Positions 8,862 through 18,324 of a stretch of 43,838 bases of DNA are shown here, piece by piece. Position numbers and translations under genes: made by a program. Every line of letters starts with the position of its first letter. Positions within the stretch are counted from its first letter, which is position 1. The stretch spans positions 1 through 43,838 of the forward strand of contig JAZRUX010000005.1 in the NCBI GenBank assembly GCA_045598825.1, in the 5' to 3' direction. The DNA is from Hennigella sp045598825 (lineage in GTDB: Bacteria; Bacillota_I; Bacilli_A; Mycoplasmatales; Mycoplasmoidaceae). Below the pieces are notes generated by a model. The model was not told where the DNA came from and ran no database searches. It was given only the letters and a program-made list of their open reading frames with translations.

Positions 8862-9197
8862 ATGGGTAAAAATAAGACAACAATAAAGTCAGGAAATACT
8901 TATTTTGGATCAGATGGTACAACAACCATTAAATCTGGTAATACATTCTTCCATTCAAATGGTAAGACAACCATTAAATCTGGCAACATCTATTTTGGTT
9001 CTGATGGTAAGACAACCATTAAATCTGGTAATACATATTTTGGATCTGATGGTAGTACTACCATCAAATCTGGTAATACATTCTTTTCTTCTGGTAAAGA
9101 TGCAACCATTAAAAGTGGTAGCACTTTCTTTGGGTCTGGTTCATCTGACTCTGCAATGTTTGATGACGATGATGATGAAGACGAGGAAGATTGATAA
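8862..9197 (+). CDS. 15-residue-repeat protein with acidic tail
   Basis: A 111-residue protein made of six tandem 15-residue repeats with consensus TTIKSGNTYFGSDGK, followed by an acidic tail (MFDDDDDEDEED, then a TGA-coded Trp). The regular alternation of TIKSG strands and aromatic FF/YF positions with Gly/Ser/Asp turns suggests a small beta-solenoid or stacked-strand fold. There is no signal peptide or membrane helix, so it is probably cytoplasmic. The ribosome site AGGAG is close to the ATG. No function is known to me. The neighbouring SWIB gene lies upstream on the same strand but has its own terminator. Confidence 0.85.
8878..9147 (+). repeat. Six 45-base tandem repeats inside a coding sequence
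   Basis: The 45-base unit encodes TTIKSGNTYFGSDG plus one variable residue. Copies three and four are nearly identical at DNA level; the outer copies have drifted. Such units can change copy number by slippage or recombination. Confidence 0.85.
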
Positions 9198-9221
9198 AAA
9201 ACCAGGTTAACCTGGTTTTTT
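9196..9221. terminator. Bidirectional terminator
   Basis: An 11-base stem (9196-9206 with 9211-9221) around TTAA with a CCAGG core. It sits between the converging repeat-protein gene and the 9224-9688 membrane gene and can serve both. Confidence 0.88.
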
Positions 9222-9223
9222 AA

Positions 9224-9688
9224 TTACATTCTTTTGAAATGAATAAGAGTGAAGATAAATGAAGCTATGAATGCTACTGCAGCCACTACATCTGCATACA
9301 CTGATATACTCACTCAAGTAACATAATCAATATAATCAGGCGCTACTGTCATTAATATGAATGCTGTAATGAAGGAAATTATGGCTGCACCAACAACTCC
9401 TCCTACAATTCCATAGAAGATAGAGCATCGTTTAGAACCAAGGCCAATATCAGTTTCATGCATTTTAGCTAAATATAGAAAGTTAATGACTAATCATATT
9501 AGTCCAAGTAGGACGAAGATAAATTCGAAGATAGCAACAAAGACAACGCCAAACGCTATACCAATGATTTCCTCTGTATTAAAGATTGAAAGGAAAGATG
9601 CAAAGAATGCTGTTATTACACCAAAAATTATTGACAAGACTGTGTTAGCGATAGTTAAGGCACGATGATTTTTAATTTCAGTTTTCAT
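9224..9688 (-). CDS. Hypothetical four-helix membrane protein
   Basis: A 154-residue protein with no family I can name. It has about four hydrophobic helices (roughly residues 13-38, 42-70, 88-112 and 124-146) joined by short loops; the loop with KMHETDIGLGSKR is charged. The ATG follows a good AGGAG site that overlaps the stop codon of the upstream dUTPase gene, so the two are co-transcribed and probably translationally coupled. The gene ends at a bidirectional terminator. Confidence 0.82.
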
Positions 9689-9696
9689 ATTAACTC

Positions 9697-10194
9697 CTAA
9701 TAATTATTTTTTTGACGGTCATGATTTACTTGATTTTTCTTTTCATAAGCATTAACAATTTCCTCCATGCTAAAACCAAGGCGGAATCCAAATTTTAAAT
9801 AATTCATATATCAACATCGAGCTTTTCATGAAGTATTAATATTGCATGTTTTACGGAACAGCCAAACAAATGCTTTAGTAATTTCAGTTTTGTCTTGATA
9901 TTTTTTTAAATATCTTTTTACCTCAAACTTTGGACTAACAAAGTATCGGATACAAATTGAAGTTATAAAGTGTATACCATCAACATATTCTTCAAGAATA
10001 GTTTCTCGTGCTGATGGCCCTTTGTTTGATCAGAATTTAAAACTTCTAATTTCATTAGCAAGTTCAGCTAATTCAACAAGTAGTGCAAGTTTTAATTCTC
10101 GAGTTATGGTGCGATAAGCAACATTATGCTTAGCATGTATTTCTTTATCTAATTCACATTGTTGATCAAAGATTTTTGTTAAATCGATTCTCAT
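9697..10194 (-). CDS. Dimeric (all-alpha) dUTP diphosphatase
   Basis: Breaks down dUTP to dUMP and pyrophosphate, keeping uracil out of DNA and supplying dUMP. The 165-residue protein matches the all-alpha NTP-PPase type dUTPase and not the trimeric beta type. Metal-binding motifs are visible: LVELAELANEIRSFKFWS (residues about 38-55) and ILEEYVDGIHF (about 66-76), which carry the ExxE and ExxD acidic pairs, plus the KGPS segment between them. The start ATG follows an AGGAG site. It is the first gene of a two-gene unit with the membrane protein at 9224-9688. Confidence 0.88.
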
Positions 10195-10222
10195 ATGACT
10201 CCTAAGTTAATTATAAAATAAA

Positions 10223-10241
10223 AAATAGGACGAGCCTATTT
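10223..10241 (-). terminator. Terminator of the infC-rpmI-rplT operon
   Basis: AAATAGG pairs with CCTATTT around a five-base loop and overlaps the rplT stop codon, followed on the minus strand by a T-rich run. Confidence 0.75.
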
Positions 10242-10583
10242 CTTACATGCAATTTCAACTAATGCATTGAATTCTTTTGGGTTGTTAATCGCTAGTTCAG
10301 ATAGCATTTTACGATTAATTTCAATTTTATTTTTCTTTAACCCATTAATGAATTGTGAGTAGTTGTATCCATGTGCTTGTACTGCAGCAGAAATTCTTGC
10401 AATTCATAATTTTCTAAAGTCACGTTTTTTAGCACGACGATCTCTAAATGCATATTGAGCAGATCGAATAACTGTTTGACTAGCTACTCTATAGCTTGTG
10501 TGCTTTGTTCCTCTTGCACCAGAGGCAGCTTTCTTAACACTTTTACGGTATTTTCTAGCTGTAGTTCCACCTTTTACTCTCAT
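10236..10583 (-). CDS. rplT: 50S ribosomal protein L20
   Basis: A large-subunit protein needed early in 50S assembly. The 115-residue product begins MRVKGGTTARKYRKSVKKAA and contains the conserved FRDRRAKKRDFRKLWIARI block (about residues 47-65) and NGLKKNKIEINRKMLSELA. The length is normal. In Firmicutes, L20 also binds the leader of this operon and represses it; the leader upstream of infC could serve that here. Last gene of infC-rpmI-rplT. Confidence 0.97.
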
Positions 10584-10594
10584 GATCTATCTCC

Positions 10595-10795
10595 TTAGTT
10601 ATGTAATGTCTTACCTAAGTTCTTACTGTAAGTTGCATTTAGTGTTGCATCTTTTCTTAGATGTCTTTTTTGCTTAGTTGTCTTATTGTGTGCTAAATGA
10701 GAACGATAAGCATGTTTTCTTTTTAATTTTCCTGAAGCTGTACGAGATAATCTCTTAGCAACAGCTCTTTTAGTTTTAGCTTTAATTTTTGCCAT
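10595..10795 (-). CDS. rpmI: 50S ribosomal protein L35
   Basis: A 66-residue, very basic large-subunit protein. It begins MAKIKAKTKRAVAKRLSRTA and has the family's K-R-K-H-A-Y-R-S-H-L core (residues about 24-34) and the KQKRHLRK segment. It lies 11 bases upstream of rplT and downstream of infC, the standard order. Confidence 0.96.
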   Translation of the reverse strand: MAKIKAKTKRAVAKRLSRTASGKLKRKHAYRSHLAHNKTTKQKRHLRKDATLNATYSKNLGKTLHN

Positions 10796-10806
10796 ATTTA
10801 TTCTCC

Positions 10807-11328
10807 TTATTTTTTAACAATAGTTGCTTCATACATAATTGGACTTAATTGTTTAAGTGGTGTAGCAACTTTGCCATTTTCTTCAATTAACTTTAGGAAA
10901 TCTTGATAAACTTTTTCAATTAGATCTTGCTTTGTGGCAATACGACCAAATGTCATTACTTTGAATTTAATTTGGCATCCATCTTTTAATCATTGATTAA
11001 CTTGGTTAGCTTTTCATTGTAAGTCACCAGCCCCAATTTGTGGTCGAACTTTAACTTCTTTAGTTTTAATCACAACTTGGTTTTTCTTTGCTTCTTTTTG
11101 TTTAACATCTTGTTGGTATTTAAATTTACCATAATCAATAATCTTACAAATAGATAGCTTGCCAGTCTTACTACTTGGTACAAATAGTACCAAGTCTAGG
11201 CCTTTATCTTGTGCTAATCTCATAGCAGACTTTGTATTCATTGCTCCTAGATTAGTTCCATTTTCATCAACGACTAAAACATTAGGTTCTCTAATCTTTT
11301 CGTTTGTTAAATATTTGTCTTTTTGCAT
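10807..11328 (-). CDS. infC: Translation initiation factor IF-3
   Basis: Binds the 30S subunit, prevents premature joining of 50S and checks the start codon. The 173-residue protein has the N-terminal domain (NEKIREPNVLVVDENGTNLG), the linker helix, and the C-terminal domain with VKVRPQIGAGDLQWKANQV, the segment that touches 16S rRNA. The normal ATG has AAAGGA seven bases upstream, so it lacks the rare AUU start used for self-regulation in some bacteria. It heads the infC-rpmI-rplT operon behind a structured leader. Confidence 0.97.
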
Positions 11329-11336
11329 TCAATATC

Positions 11337-11520
11337 CTTTTTATTAATTGTTTATATAAAGAAAAGTACACAATGGCTTTTTCATTGTGTACTAAAACAT
11401 TTAAATAGTCTATTAGACCTTTAAAAGCTTTTTTGCCTATCACTATTCGCGATCAGGCGAGTTTACACAACTACTTTCTTTATATGTTATTTATTTTATA
11501 GAAAAAGTTTTGATTTTCAC
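11337..11520 (-). promoter_or_regulatory. Probable L20-type leader of the infC operon
   Basis: A gene-free leader of over 150 bases lies before infC. It contains a terminator hairpin (11365-11393) and upstream segments with internal complementarity, such as AAATAGTCTATT. Bacillota control this operon by L20 binding to a leader that mimics its rRNA site and favours a terminator. Position, length and terminator fit that mechanism; I could not match the L20 binding fold base by base. Confidence 0.5.
11365..11393 (-). terminator. Attenuator-type hairpin in the infC leader
   Basis: A perfect 11-base stem (11365-11375 with 11383-11393) with a seven-base loop, followed on the minus strand by TTTTC and T-rich DNA. 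It lies 36 bases upstream of infC, inside the transcript leader, so it acts before and not after a gene. Confidence 0.72.
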
Positions 11521-11582
11521 ACTTTTTTATAAAAAAAAGTTTATAACCCTTAGTAATATTTTAAAAATGTGGTTAGGTAAGG

Positions 11583-11588
11583 TATAAT
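11583..11588 (+). promoter_or_regulatory. -10 box of the 11616 lipoprotein gene
   Basis: TATAAT 27 bases before the ATG, preceded by GG. Nothing like TTGACA is seen at the expected -35 position. Confidence 0.5.
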
Positions 11589-11615
11589 ACGATATATTAT
11601 TTAAGAAGAAAAAAT

Positions 11616-13007
11616 ATGAAAAAACTACATGTATTAATTCCAAGTCTACTAGCATTATCTAGTGCGTCAATTATAACTCTAATAGGTTGTGGCCCAAAAA
11701 CCCCTACAGAAGAAGTGACATTTAATTTCTCAACTGAAACGCTTTCTGAAACAAAAGCAAATGTAATCTTAGATTGAGAACCATCAGAAGAATCAATTGT
11801 TTTTATTGGTGATCCACATGCAACTTGTTCAACTATAAACATTTCTGACGCTCGGTATGTTGGTGGAGAAGAAAGCAAACCACAAACAATTGAATTAATA
11901 TTTAGTGAACCAATAGATCAAGAGCTTAATGATGTTTCTATTGAATTTAATTACAATGATAAAACGCAAAAACAAGAAAAACATTCTAAAATAGACAATA
12001 TTCATATTGACAAATATAATCCACAACCTTCAGTCACTAAAGTGGAATGAGATTTTGTTGAAGATGGTTTTTATGAAGCTACAGAAGTAAGAGAACAAAC
12101 GTCAGTAATGCAAGTTGATGCATTTAGGAATTACTTATCAGATATTAGTGGTAAACCTAAAATTTTCATAGATGACGTATTAAACACTGAAAACTCTGAA
12201 TACTTTTCACTAATTTATGTATTTCGAGCTAATGTAGAAACTTATCATGTAATATATGAAATTTCAAGTTTCAACCCTGATCAAAAGACAATTACGTTAA
12301 AGATTGACCGAGATGTTTCTTATACATATAATGGTGAACAAATTCAAATAAAAACAGATTTAACATTAACAAACATAAAATGTGTTGGTAATTATTCATT
12401 TACAAATGTACAGGGTAAAGTTGCCAATTCATGATCATTTGTTCCATGCTATTATGGACTTGGTATTGATGACTTTAAAGATTACATGGCAGAATTAGAT
12501 ACAGATTGGGAAATTAATGGAACCATCTCATTCCCCTCTGTTATTAAAATTGACTATGATTGAGAAAAAGAAGGGATAAAGGAAAAGGAAATTGATACAA
12601 ATCAATTGATCTTTTTAAATCAAGAATTTTATGGTATAGATAATAGTTGCTATTATTCTCAATGTTCAGTTTTAGCCGATTACACATTTATATGAAAAGA
12701 AGAAAAAGAATATTGTATAGATATTGGTAAAGATCAACAAAAATCATATTTAGGTTGTGATTTTCAAGAGCAAGGATTTGAAGATGGAGATTATAGTGTT
12801 CTAGTACTAGACCAAGAAAGCAAAGCCCCAGTTCCAAATTTAAACATGAATTGCAATTTAAATGGTAATTATGTTTCATTACATACTGATTCTAATGGAA
12901 AAGCCGAAATAGGACAAATTGAAAAAGATAATAATTTAATTCTTCATCTTATGACTTGACCATCAACACATGAGGGTTTAACAATAAAATTAGTAAAAAA
13001 TAATTAA
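11616..13007 (+). CDS. Lipoprotein of unknown function
   Basis: A 463-residue surface lipoprotein. The signal MKKLHVLIPSLLALSSAS is followed by the lipobox LIGC with the lipidated Cys at residue 25, then a Thr/Glu-rich spacer. The mature part is acidic and rich in beta-type alternation, with several DW(E) Trp residues coded by TGA. The last ~100 residues (from GFEDGDYSVLVLDQES on) could form a beta-sandwich like repeats found in adhesins, where DSNGKAEIGQI resembles a carboxypeptidase-regulatory-like or Ig-like fold; this is a guess. It is a single-gene transcript ending at a terminator. No homolog recognised. Confidence 0.85.
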
Positions 13008-13030
13008 AAAAGAGGCGTTAACCTCTTTTT
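13007..13030. terminator. Bidirectional terminator after the lipoprotein gene and tRNA pair
   Basis: A nine-base stem with GAGG core (13007-13015 with 13022-13030), loop of six, with T runs on both strands. It ends the lipoprotein gene and faces the 3' end of the minus-strand tRNA-Leu. Confidence 0.82.
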
Positions 13031-13038
13031 CTTTTTAC

Positions 13039-13123
13039 TGGTGCACTTGAAGGGACTTGAACCCCCACTCCGTAAAGAATTAGATCCTAAGTCTAACGCG
13101 TCTGCCAGTTCCGCCACAAGTGC
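13039..13123 (-). tRNA. tRNA-Leu (UAG)
   Basis: An 85-base class II tRNA with encoded CCA. The acceptor stem GCACTTG pairs with CAAGTGC. The anticodon loop CTTAGGA sits between TTAGA and TCTAA, giving anticodon UAG (Leu, CUN codons). The variable arm and the GGTTCAAGTCC T-loop are present. Co-transcribed with tRNA-Lys directly upstream. Confidence 0.95.
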
Positions 13124-13125
13124 AA

Positions 13126-13201
13126 TGGTGCTCTGTGAGGGACTCGAACCCACGACCCAGTGATTAAGAGTCACTTGCTCTACCGACTGAGCTAACAAAG
13201 C
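13126..13201 (-). tRNA. tRNA-Lys (CUU)
   Basis: A 76-base tRNA with encoded CCA. The acceptor stem GCTTTGT pairs with ACAGAGC (one G-T pair). The anticodon loop CTCTTAA lies between AGTGA and TCACT, giving anticodon CUU for AAG codons. The D-arm AGCTCAGTCGGTAGAGC and the T-loop GGTTCGAGTCC are standard. Two bases separate it from tRNA-Leu. Confidence 0.95.
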
Positions 13202-13215
13202 ATAACACGCTTTAT

Positions 13216-13221
13216 ATTATA
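13216..13221 (-). promoter_or_regulatory. -10 box of the tRNA-Lys/tRNA-Leu unit
   Basis: TATAAT on the minus strand, 14 bases before the first base of tRNA-Lys, a typical distance for a stable RNA promoter. Confidence 0.55.
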
Positions 13222-13255
13222 AACACTTTTGGGTAAAAATACAATATTTAATATA

Positions 13256-13261
13256 TATAAT
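13256..13261 (+). promoter_or_regulatory. -10 box of the HU gene
   Basis: TATAAT about 35 bases before the HU ATG. No -35 hexamer at the normal spacing. Confidence 0.5.
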
Positions 13262-13296
13262 AATTACGAAAATTATCATGCATGAAAGGACAAAAA

Positions 13297-13575
13297 ATGG
13301 CAAAAGTTTTCACTAAAAAGCAATTAGTATCTGCTGTTTCTAAAGAAACAGGAATTGCTCAAGCTAAGGTTGTTGAAATCTTTGAAGCAACAGCTAAAGT
13401 TACAAAGAAACAATTAAAAGCTGGTTATGTTGTTAAAACACAAAACGGACAAATTAAAATTGTTTCAACTAAAGCTAGAAAAGGTATTAATCCACAAACA
13501 GGAAAGAAAATTACTATTCCTGCTGGAAAGAAACCAAAATTTAAATTTGGTAAAGATTTCAAAAGAGGCTTTTAA
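13297..13575 (+). CDS. hup: HU-family DNA-binding protein
   Basis: A nucleoid protein that binds and bends DNA as a dimer. The 92-residue product starts MAKVFTKKQLVSAVSKETG, with the two N-terminal helices of HU and the beta-arm region near NPQTGKKITIPAGKKPKFKFG. The arm carries the expected conserved NPxTG and the Pro that intercalates into DNA. An AAAGGA site precedes this ATG by six bases; the earlier ATG at 13282 is part of that site and is unlikely to be used. Single-gene transcript with its own terminator. Confidence 0.95.
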   Translation: MAKVFTKKQLVSAVSKETGIAQAKVVEIFEATAKVTKKQLKAGYVVKTQNGQIKIVSTKARKGINPQTGKKITIPAGKKPKFKFGKDFKRGF

Positions 13576-13585
13576 TTAGCAATTA

Positions 13586-13612
13586 AAAAAAGTAGGCAAA
13601 ACCTACTTTTTT
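13586..13612. terminator. Bidirectional terminator between hup and pepF
   Basis: An 11-base stem (13586-13596 with 13602-13612) with a GTAGG core and T runs on both sides. It overlaps the stop codon of pepF. Confidence 0.87.
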
Positions 13613-15414
13613 ATTTTCTTGAATTCTTTTACTAGTTGATTAAGAATCTTCAATGTTTCTTGATAAACTTGTCCTTTTGATAAATCAATGCCTAATATTT
13701 TAATAATATCTAATGGTGGAATAGATTGACCAACTGATAAAAACTTTATATAGTTAGCTAACATCTTTTTATCATGATGATAAATTTTGTTAGCTACCAC
13801 TAAGGCAATAACTTGTCCAATTGCATATTTATAAACATAGAAGTTATTCATGTAGAAGTGTGGGACACGAAGGATTGATGCATTAGCAAGTTTATATGGA
13901 TGCTTATTTAGTTTTGCTAAAGCTTGTTTGCTAACTCCTTCATATTCTTTCCTTGCTTCCAAGAATAATTTTTCAACATCATCTACAGTTAGGCCTTTGC
14001 CTTCATTAATTAGCTTGTTTGCATTTCATTCAAATTTACTAAAAGTGATTTGACGTGAAGTACAACCAAAGAATGTAGATAACATATTATCTAAGATGTG
14101 TAATTTCATTGTTTTGTTATTGTCATATTTTTTCAATCAATAGAAATTTAGTAACATTTCATTAGTAATTGAAGCAATTTCAGCAACAAACATATCAGTT
14201 GACGTATAAATCTTTTGATTTTGAATAATATGTCAGCTATTAACACTATGGCCCATTTCATGAGCTATAGTCGAAACAGAATCACTAGTATTATCAAAGT
14301 TCATTAAAATATAGTATTTGTCTAGACCATAAATGTTATCAATTGAATAAGCTCCAGTTGCTTTATGAGCCTTTGGCAATCAACTAATTCAATGTTCATT
14401 AAATGCTTTTTTAACTACATTAATGTAGTTAGGCCCTAAACAATTTAACGCTTTAATAACTTCAGTTTGAGCTTGTTCAACACTAAACTTAATTTTTTTA
14501 GTTGTTAAATCAAGGCTCAAATCTCATGGCTCTAATTTCTTAATTTTATGGATTTGCTTTATTAATCGATTACGATGCTTTCTATATTCAATATTTGCTT
14601 TTTTAAATGTTGCAACATGTTTGTAACAAGCCAATAAAATTTCTTCATTGACTTCTTCATTTTCTAAAGCAGCATCAATATAGTTTTTATAGTTACGAAT
14701 TTGCGATAATTTGTTTGCCTTTAGGTAGTTGTAATATAGTGTTTTTGTTAAGGTATTCTTAACATTATCAAAAGCGGTATTGTAACTTATTCAAGTATTT
14801 TCTCTTAGTTTTCTATCGCTTGGATTTTTTAATAATTTGATGGCATCAGATATCGTGAAAATTTTATGTGGTTTGCCTTGTGAATCAACTGCGTCAGCAA
14901 ATTTTAAATCTGAATCAGTGAGTGTTGAGTAAACATCACTAATCCCACTTATAGCTGGAGCAACTTTTGACATTAATAATTCTGCTTCTTTATTTAAAAC
15001 GTGTTTTTTATTACGAAAAATTAATTCAAACTCTCTTGTTCATGCCTTAAGTCTTGGATCATTAAGATAAGATTTAATCTTATCTTCATTTTCTAACACT
15101 AAGTTAGTGAAATTTGATGCTTTTAAAGTTAATTGATTAGAAATATAAATTATCTTTTGTTGTCATCCAATTCATTTTGGATTATCTAACTCTTCTGAGT
15201 TATGATTCATGACATACATTAGTAAGCGATTACTAATTTTTTCACATTGTTTAGATAAAGTCAATCATTGCTTAAAGTTTTCTTTACTTTTATAAAAGAC
15301 ATTAACAAGATTAACTTGCTTTATTTCTAATTTATGTCATTGGTCAAATAAATCATCTAATGATTTATCGTCTAAAAGACTTTCTAAGTCTCAATTGTAT
15401 TTATTCTTTTCCAT
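13603..15414 (-). CDS. pepF: Oligoendopeptidase F (M3 zinc metallopeptidase)
   Basis: Cytoplasmic zinc peptidase that cuts short oligopeptides, feeding amino acids to an organism that imports peptides. The 603-residue length is usual for PepF. The zinc motif is seen as TIAHEMGHSVN (HExxH, near residue 385), and the substrate-binding region with IDNIYGLDKYYILMNFDN precedes it. Several TGA codons read as Trp (NWDLESLL near the start). It is the last gene of the gmk operon; its ATG lies seven bases after the kinase stop, and it ends at a bidirectional terminator. Confidence 0.95.
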
Positions 15415-15421
15415 ACATTAA

Positions 15422-16546
15422 TTAAATAACGAAAAAGAAAATTATTGCAACAATTATTAAAACAATGGCCAATCCGAAGACTACTCCAAAGAATCATCAT
15501 TGTTTATATCATTTCTGGTTTTGGCGAATTTGATCAACATCCATCAATGGAACACTTTGATAAAACCTTTGATTAACTGGTTTTAATAATGGTGTTGGGT
15601 CAGATTTTTTATCTAATAATGGTAAACAATTATTAACATCGTTAATAATTTGTTCAACATCAGTGTAACGATGTTTTATTTCCTGTGGTTTAGAAGTTAT
15701 GCATCGATAAATGATGTTTTCTAATGTGGGTGGAATTGTTGGATTAGCTGAGATGTTAATCATATCATATCTTAGCGGTAGCTTTATTGTTGCCCTTTTA
15801 TCTAGGGTGCCATCTGAATCTTTTACTTGGTTAAAAGGCAAAGTTCCCATAATCATTTCATATAGGATTATTCCTAATGAAAAGAAATCAGACTGTACAG
15901 AGATATTTCTTGGACCATCTTTCTTTTTATAAACTTCAAGTAAGTCAGGTAAGATATAGCTTGCTGTCCCATATAAATCAATTTCATTAGTCATTACTTT
16001 ATCTTTATCCATATCTTTAGTTACAACAGATGAAATACCAAAGTCAACAATGATGACTTTTGATAAGTCATGACTTATCATAATGTTTTCTGGCTTAAGG
16101 TCACGGTGAATAATTTTTTGTTTAAAACCATGAAGTTGTTTAATACCATTTAATATTTTTTTAAAAATATTTAAAGCGATCTTGGGTGTTAAACAACCAT
16201 GTTTGTTTAAATAATCCCTTAATGTAATGCCATCAATGTAATCCATGATAAAAACAATTTGATTATCATTGGTGACAAAAACTTCATGAGTTTTTGCTAG
16301 ATTGGGATTGTTTTTTTGTGAAATTCTAAACGAAGTCAATGCTTCATCACCGTGTTTTTGTCAATAGACATCTGTCATGTCATCTGGTTTAAAAAACACT
16401 TTAGCTGCAAATTTGGCTGAAGGATTATCTTTTAAATGAACTATATAAACTATTCCATCAGCACCTGAACCAATAGTTTTATCAACTATATAAGCTGAAT
16501 CATATAGTGGTATATTAGATTTTAAAACTTCGTTTTTAACAGACAT
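15422..16546 (-). CDS. Membrane-anchored Ser/Thr protein kinase (PrkC-like)
   Basis: Eukaryotic-type protein kinase. Its 374 residues hold the Gly loop GSGADGIVYIV, the ATP-site Lys in AAKVFF, the catalytic IIHRDLKPENIM, the metal-site DFGISSV and the GTASY activation-segment end. A single hydrophobic helix lies at the very C-terminus (residues about 346-371), with no extracellular PASTA sensor domains as in Bacillus PrkC. The kinase is thus tail-anchored on the cytoplasmic face. The ATG at 16546 is one base after the phosphatase stop; a GTG at 16558 is an alternative. The PP2C phosphatase directly upstream is its likely partner. Confidence 0.93.
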
Positions 16547-16547
16547 A

Positions 16548-17294
16548 CTATTTAACACTAACGATTATTCCTGAAATATTATCATCAGAACCATTTGCAA
16601 AAGCAGTTTTTAAAAGTGTAGCCATTCTTAATGATAATGGGCTAACACGAGTGATAATTTCATATTTTTGATTATCACGAACATAACCATATAAACCATC
16701 AGTACATACTAAAAAATATGTGTGTTGTGTTATTGTTCCAGAGTTTGTGTCAAAACGAGCTACAGATGGATTGGTTGCATCAATATAGTTAGTCAACGCA
16801 TGTCATTTCGATTGATTAGCTTGTATAGTTTCTTGACTTGCTTCCTCAAGAAGTAGATAGTTGTAATAGTTGTGATCAAAGCTATATTGCTTAATTTCGT
16901 GAGTAGTTTTATGTTTAATAAAAGCATAAACTCTTGTATCACCAATATTAAATGAATAGAATTTATCACCGATAATTAACAAGCATGCAATAGTTGTTGC
17001 TATTGCTCCAGCATTATGTTCTTGAATATATTTGTTTAGCTCATTTAGAGCTAAATGTAATGTTTCACGGAATCAAATTGATGGTTTTTCAATAACTGTT
17101 GTTTTTTCAAAAGCATCAGTAAAGACATTAGCGACAATACGACTTGCATTTTCAGAACCACTAACAGAACCAACACCATCACAAACGACAGCACATAAAT
17201 CCTTGTTCTTATTGTAAGAACAAGCTAAAGAGTCTTGATTAACAGGACGTTTACCTTTTCATGAATTTAATGCAAAATTAATTTTTTTCTTCAT
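16548..17294 (-). CDS. PP2C-family Ser/Thr protein phosphatase
   Basis: Removes phosphate from Ser/Thr residues and most likely reverses the adjacent kinase. The 248-residue product shows the PP2C metal-binding positions: NSWKGKRPVNQDS near the start, VCDGVGSVSGSE (residues about 37-48), NIGDTRVYAF, CTDGLYGYV and GSDDNISGIIV near the end. The length matches bacterial PrpC/Stp enzymes. The gene start overlaps the rlmN end by 17 bases, and the stop is one base before the kinase ATG, so rlmN, phosphatase and kinase are tightly coupled. Confidence 0.95.
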
Positions 17295-18324
17295 GGTGTT
17301 GAATTCTTAGCTGTCCACATGCTGCAGCTATTTTTGTTCCTCGTTCTAAGCGAATTGTTGCTTGAAGTTTATTCTTATTAAGAATATTAAAGAATTGTTT
17401 TACTCTTTTACTTCTTTTGAAATTACTTAGATATGTTTCATTATAAGGAATTAAATTGACATAACACAATAGACCTTTTAAAAGTTTAACCAGCTCTAAA
17501 GCATTTTCATCACTGTCATTAATTCCATCTAATAAGATGTATTCAAACGTTAGACGACGATTTGAAATTTCAAGATATTTCTTGCATGTATCAATTAATT
17601 TAGACAATGGATATGTCCTATTAATAGGCATTAATTTATCCCTTGTTGCATCATTTGATGCATGTAAACTGATTGCAATATTAATTTGTGGTAATGCTTT
17701 AGCAAAGTCAAGAATCTTATTGCATAACCCACAAGTTGATATTGTAATATGTCGAGAGCCAATTTCTAAACCGTGTTGGCAAGTAATAATTTTTAAGGCC
17801 GTAACTACATTATTAAAATTATCTAATGGTTCACCAATACCCATTACTACAATGTTTGATAGTTTAGCATTGCAATTATCTTGGAGTCATTTATTAGCCG
17901 TAATAAATTGTAAGACAATTTCACTTGTATCTAAATTACGAATTTTTTTGTGCGTTCCACTAGCGCAAAATGCACAACCCGTATTGCACCCAACCTGTGT
18001 TGAAACACAAACTGAGTACCCATAATCAAATTTCATAATGACTGTTTCAATAAAATTATCATCACGAAGTTTAAAAAGAAACTTAATAGTTTCATTGTTT
18101 TCGTCAGCCAATATTTTAATGGTTTTCAAGGTATCAAAACAAAAAATTGTCCCCAACAAGTCTTGATTGTTTTTACCTATATTGGACATTTGTTTGAAGT
18201 CGATAACTTGTTTTTTATAAACTCAATTAAACAATTGTTTAGCAACATAAGATTTCAAATTATGCTTAACTAATTCTGTTTCTAATTGATTAATGTCGTA
18301 GTTGTAAAAAGAAGTCTTGTCCAT
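17278..18324 (-). CDS. rlmN: Dual-specificity 23S rRNA/tRNA adenine-C2 methyltransferase
   Basis: Radical-SAM enzyme that puts a methyl on C2 of A2503 in 23S rRNA and A37 of some tRNAs. The 348-residue protein has the radical-SAM cluster CNTGCAFC (Cys spacing CxxxCxxC), the MGIGEPLDN SAM-binding turn, and the second catalytic Cys in AAACGQLR near the C-terminus. The start ATG overlaps the gmk stop (TAATG). Its place between gmk and the PP2C gene is unlike the gmk-phosphatase-kinase order in Mycoplasma genitalium, and may link it to ribosome control. Confidence 0.96.

Noticed and set aside
8878..9147. Regular 45-base repeats that could be read as a CRISPR-like or satellite array
   Set aside because: The repeats are contiguous, in frame and without spacers, and each encodes the same 15-residue unit; this is a repeat protein.
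13004..13198. Minus-strand 64-codon open frame
   Set aside because: It runs through both tRNA genes, which explain the sequence completely.
17537..18025. Plus-strand 162-codon open frame opposite rlmN
   Set aside because: It lies inside the clear minus-strand rlmN with its CxxxCxxC cluster motif; it has no ribosome site and no family likeness.
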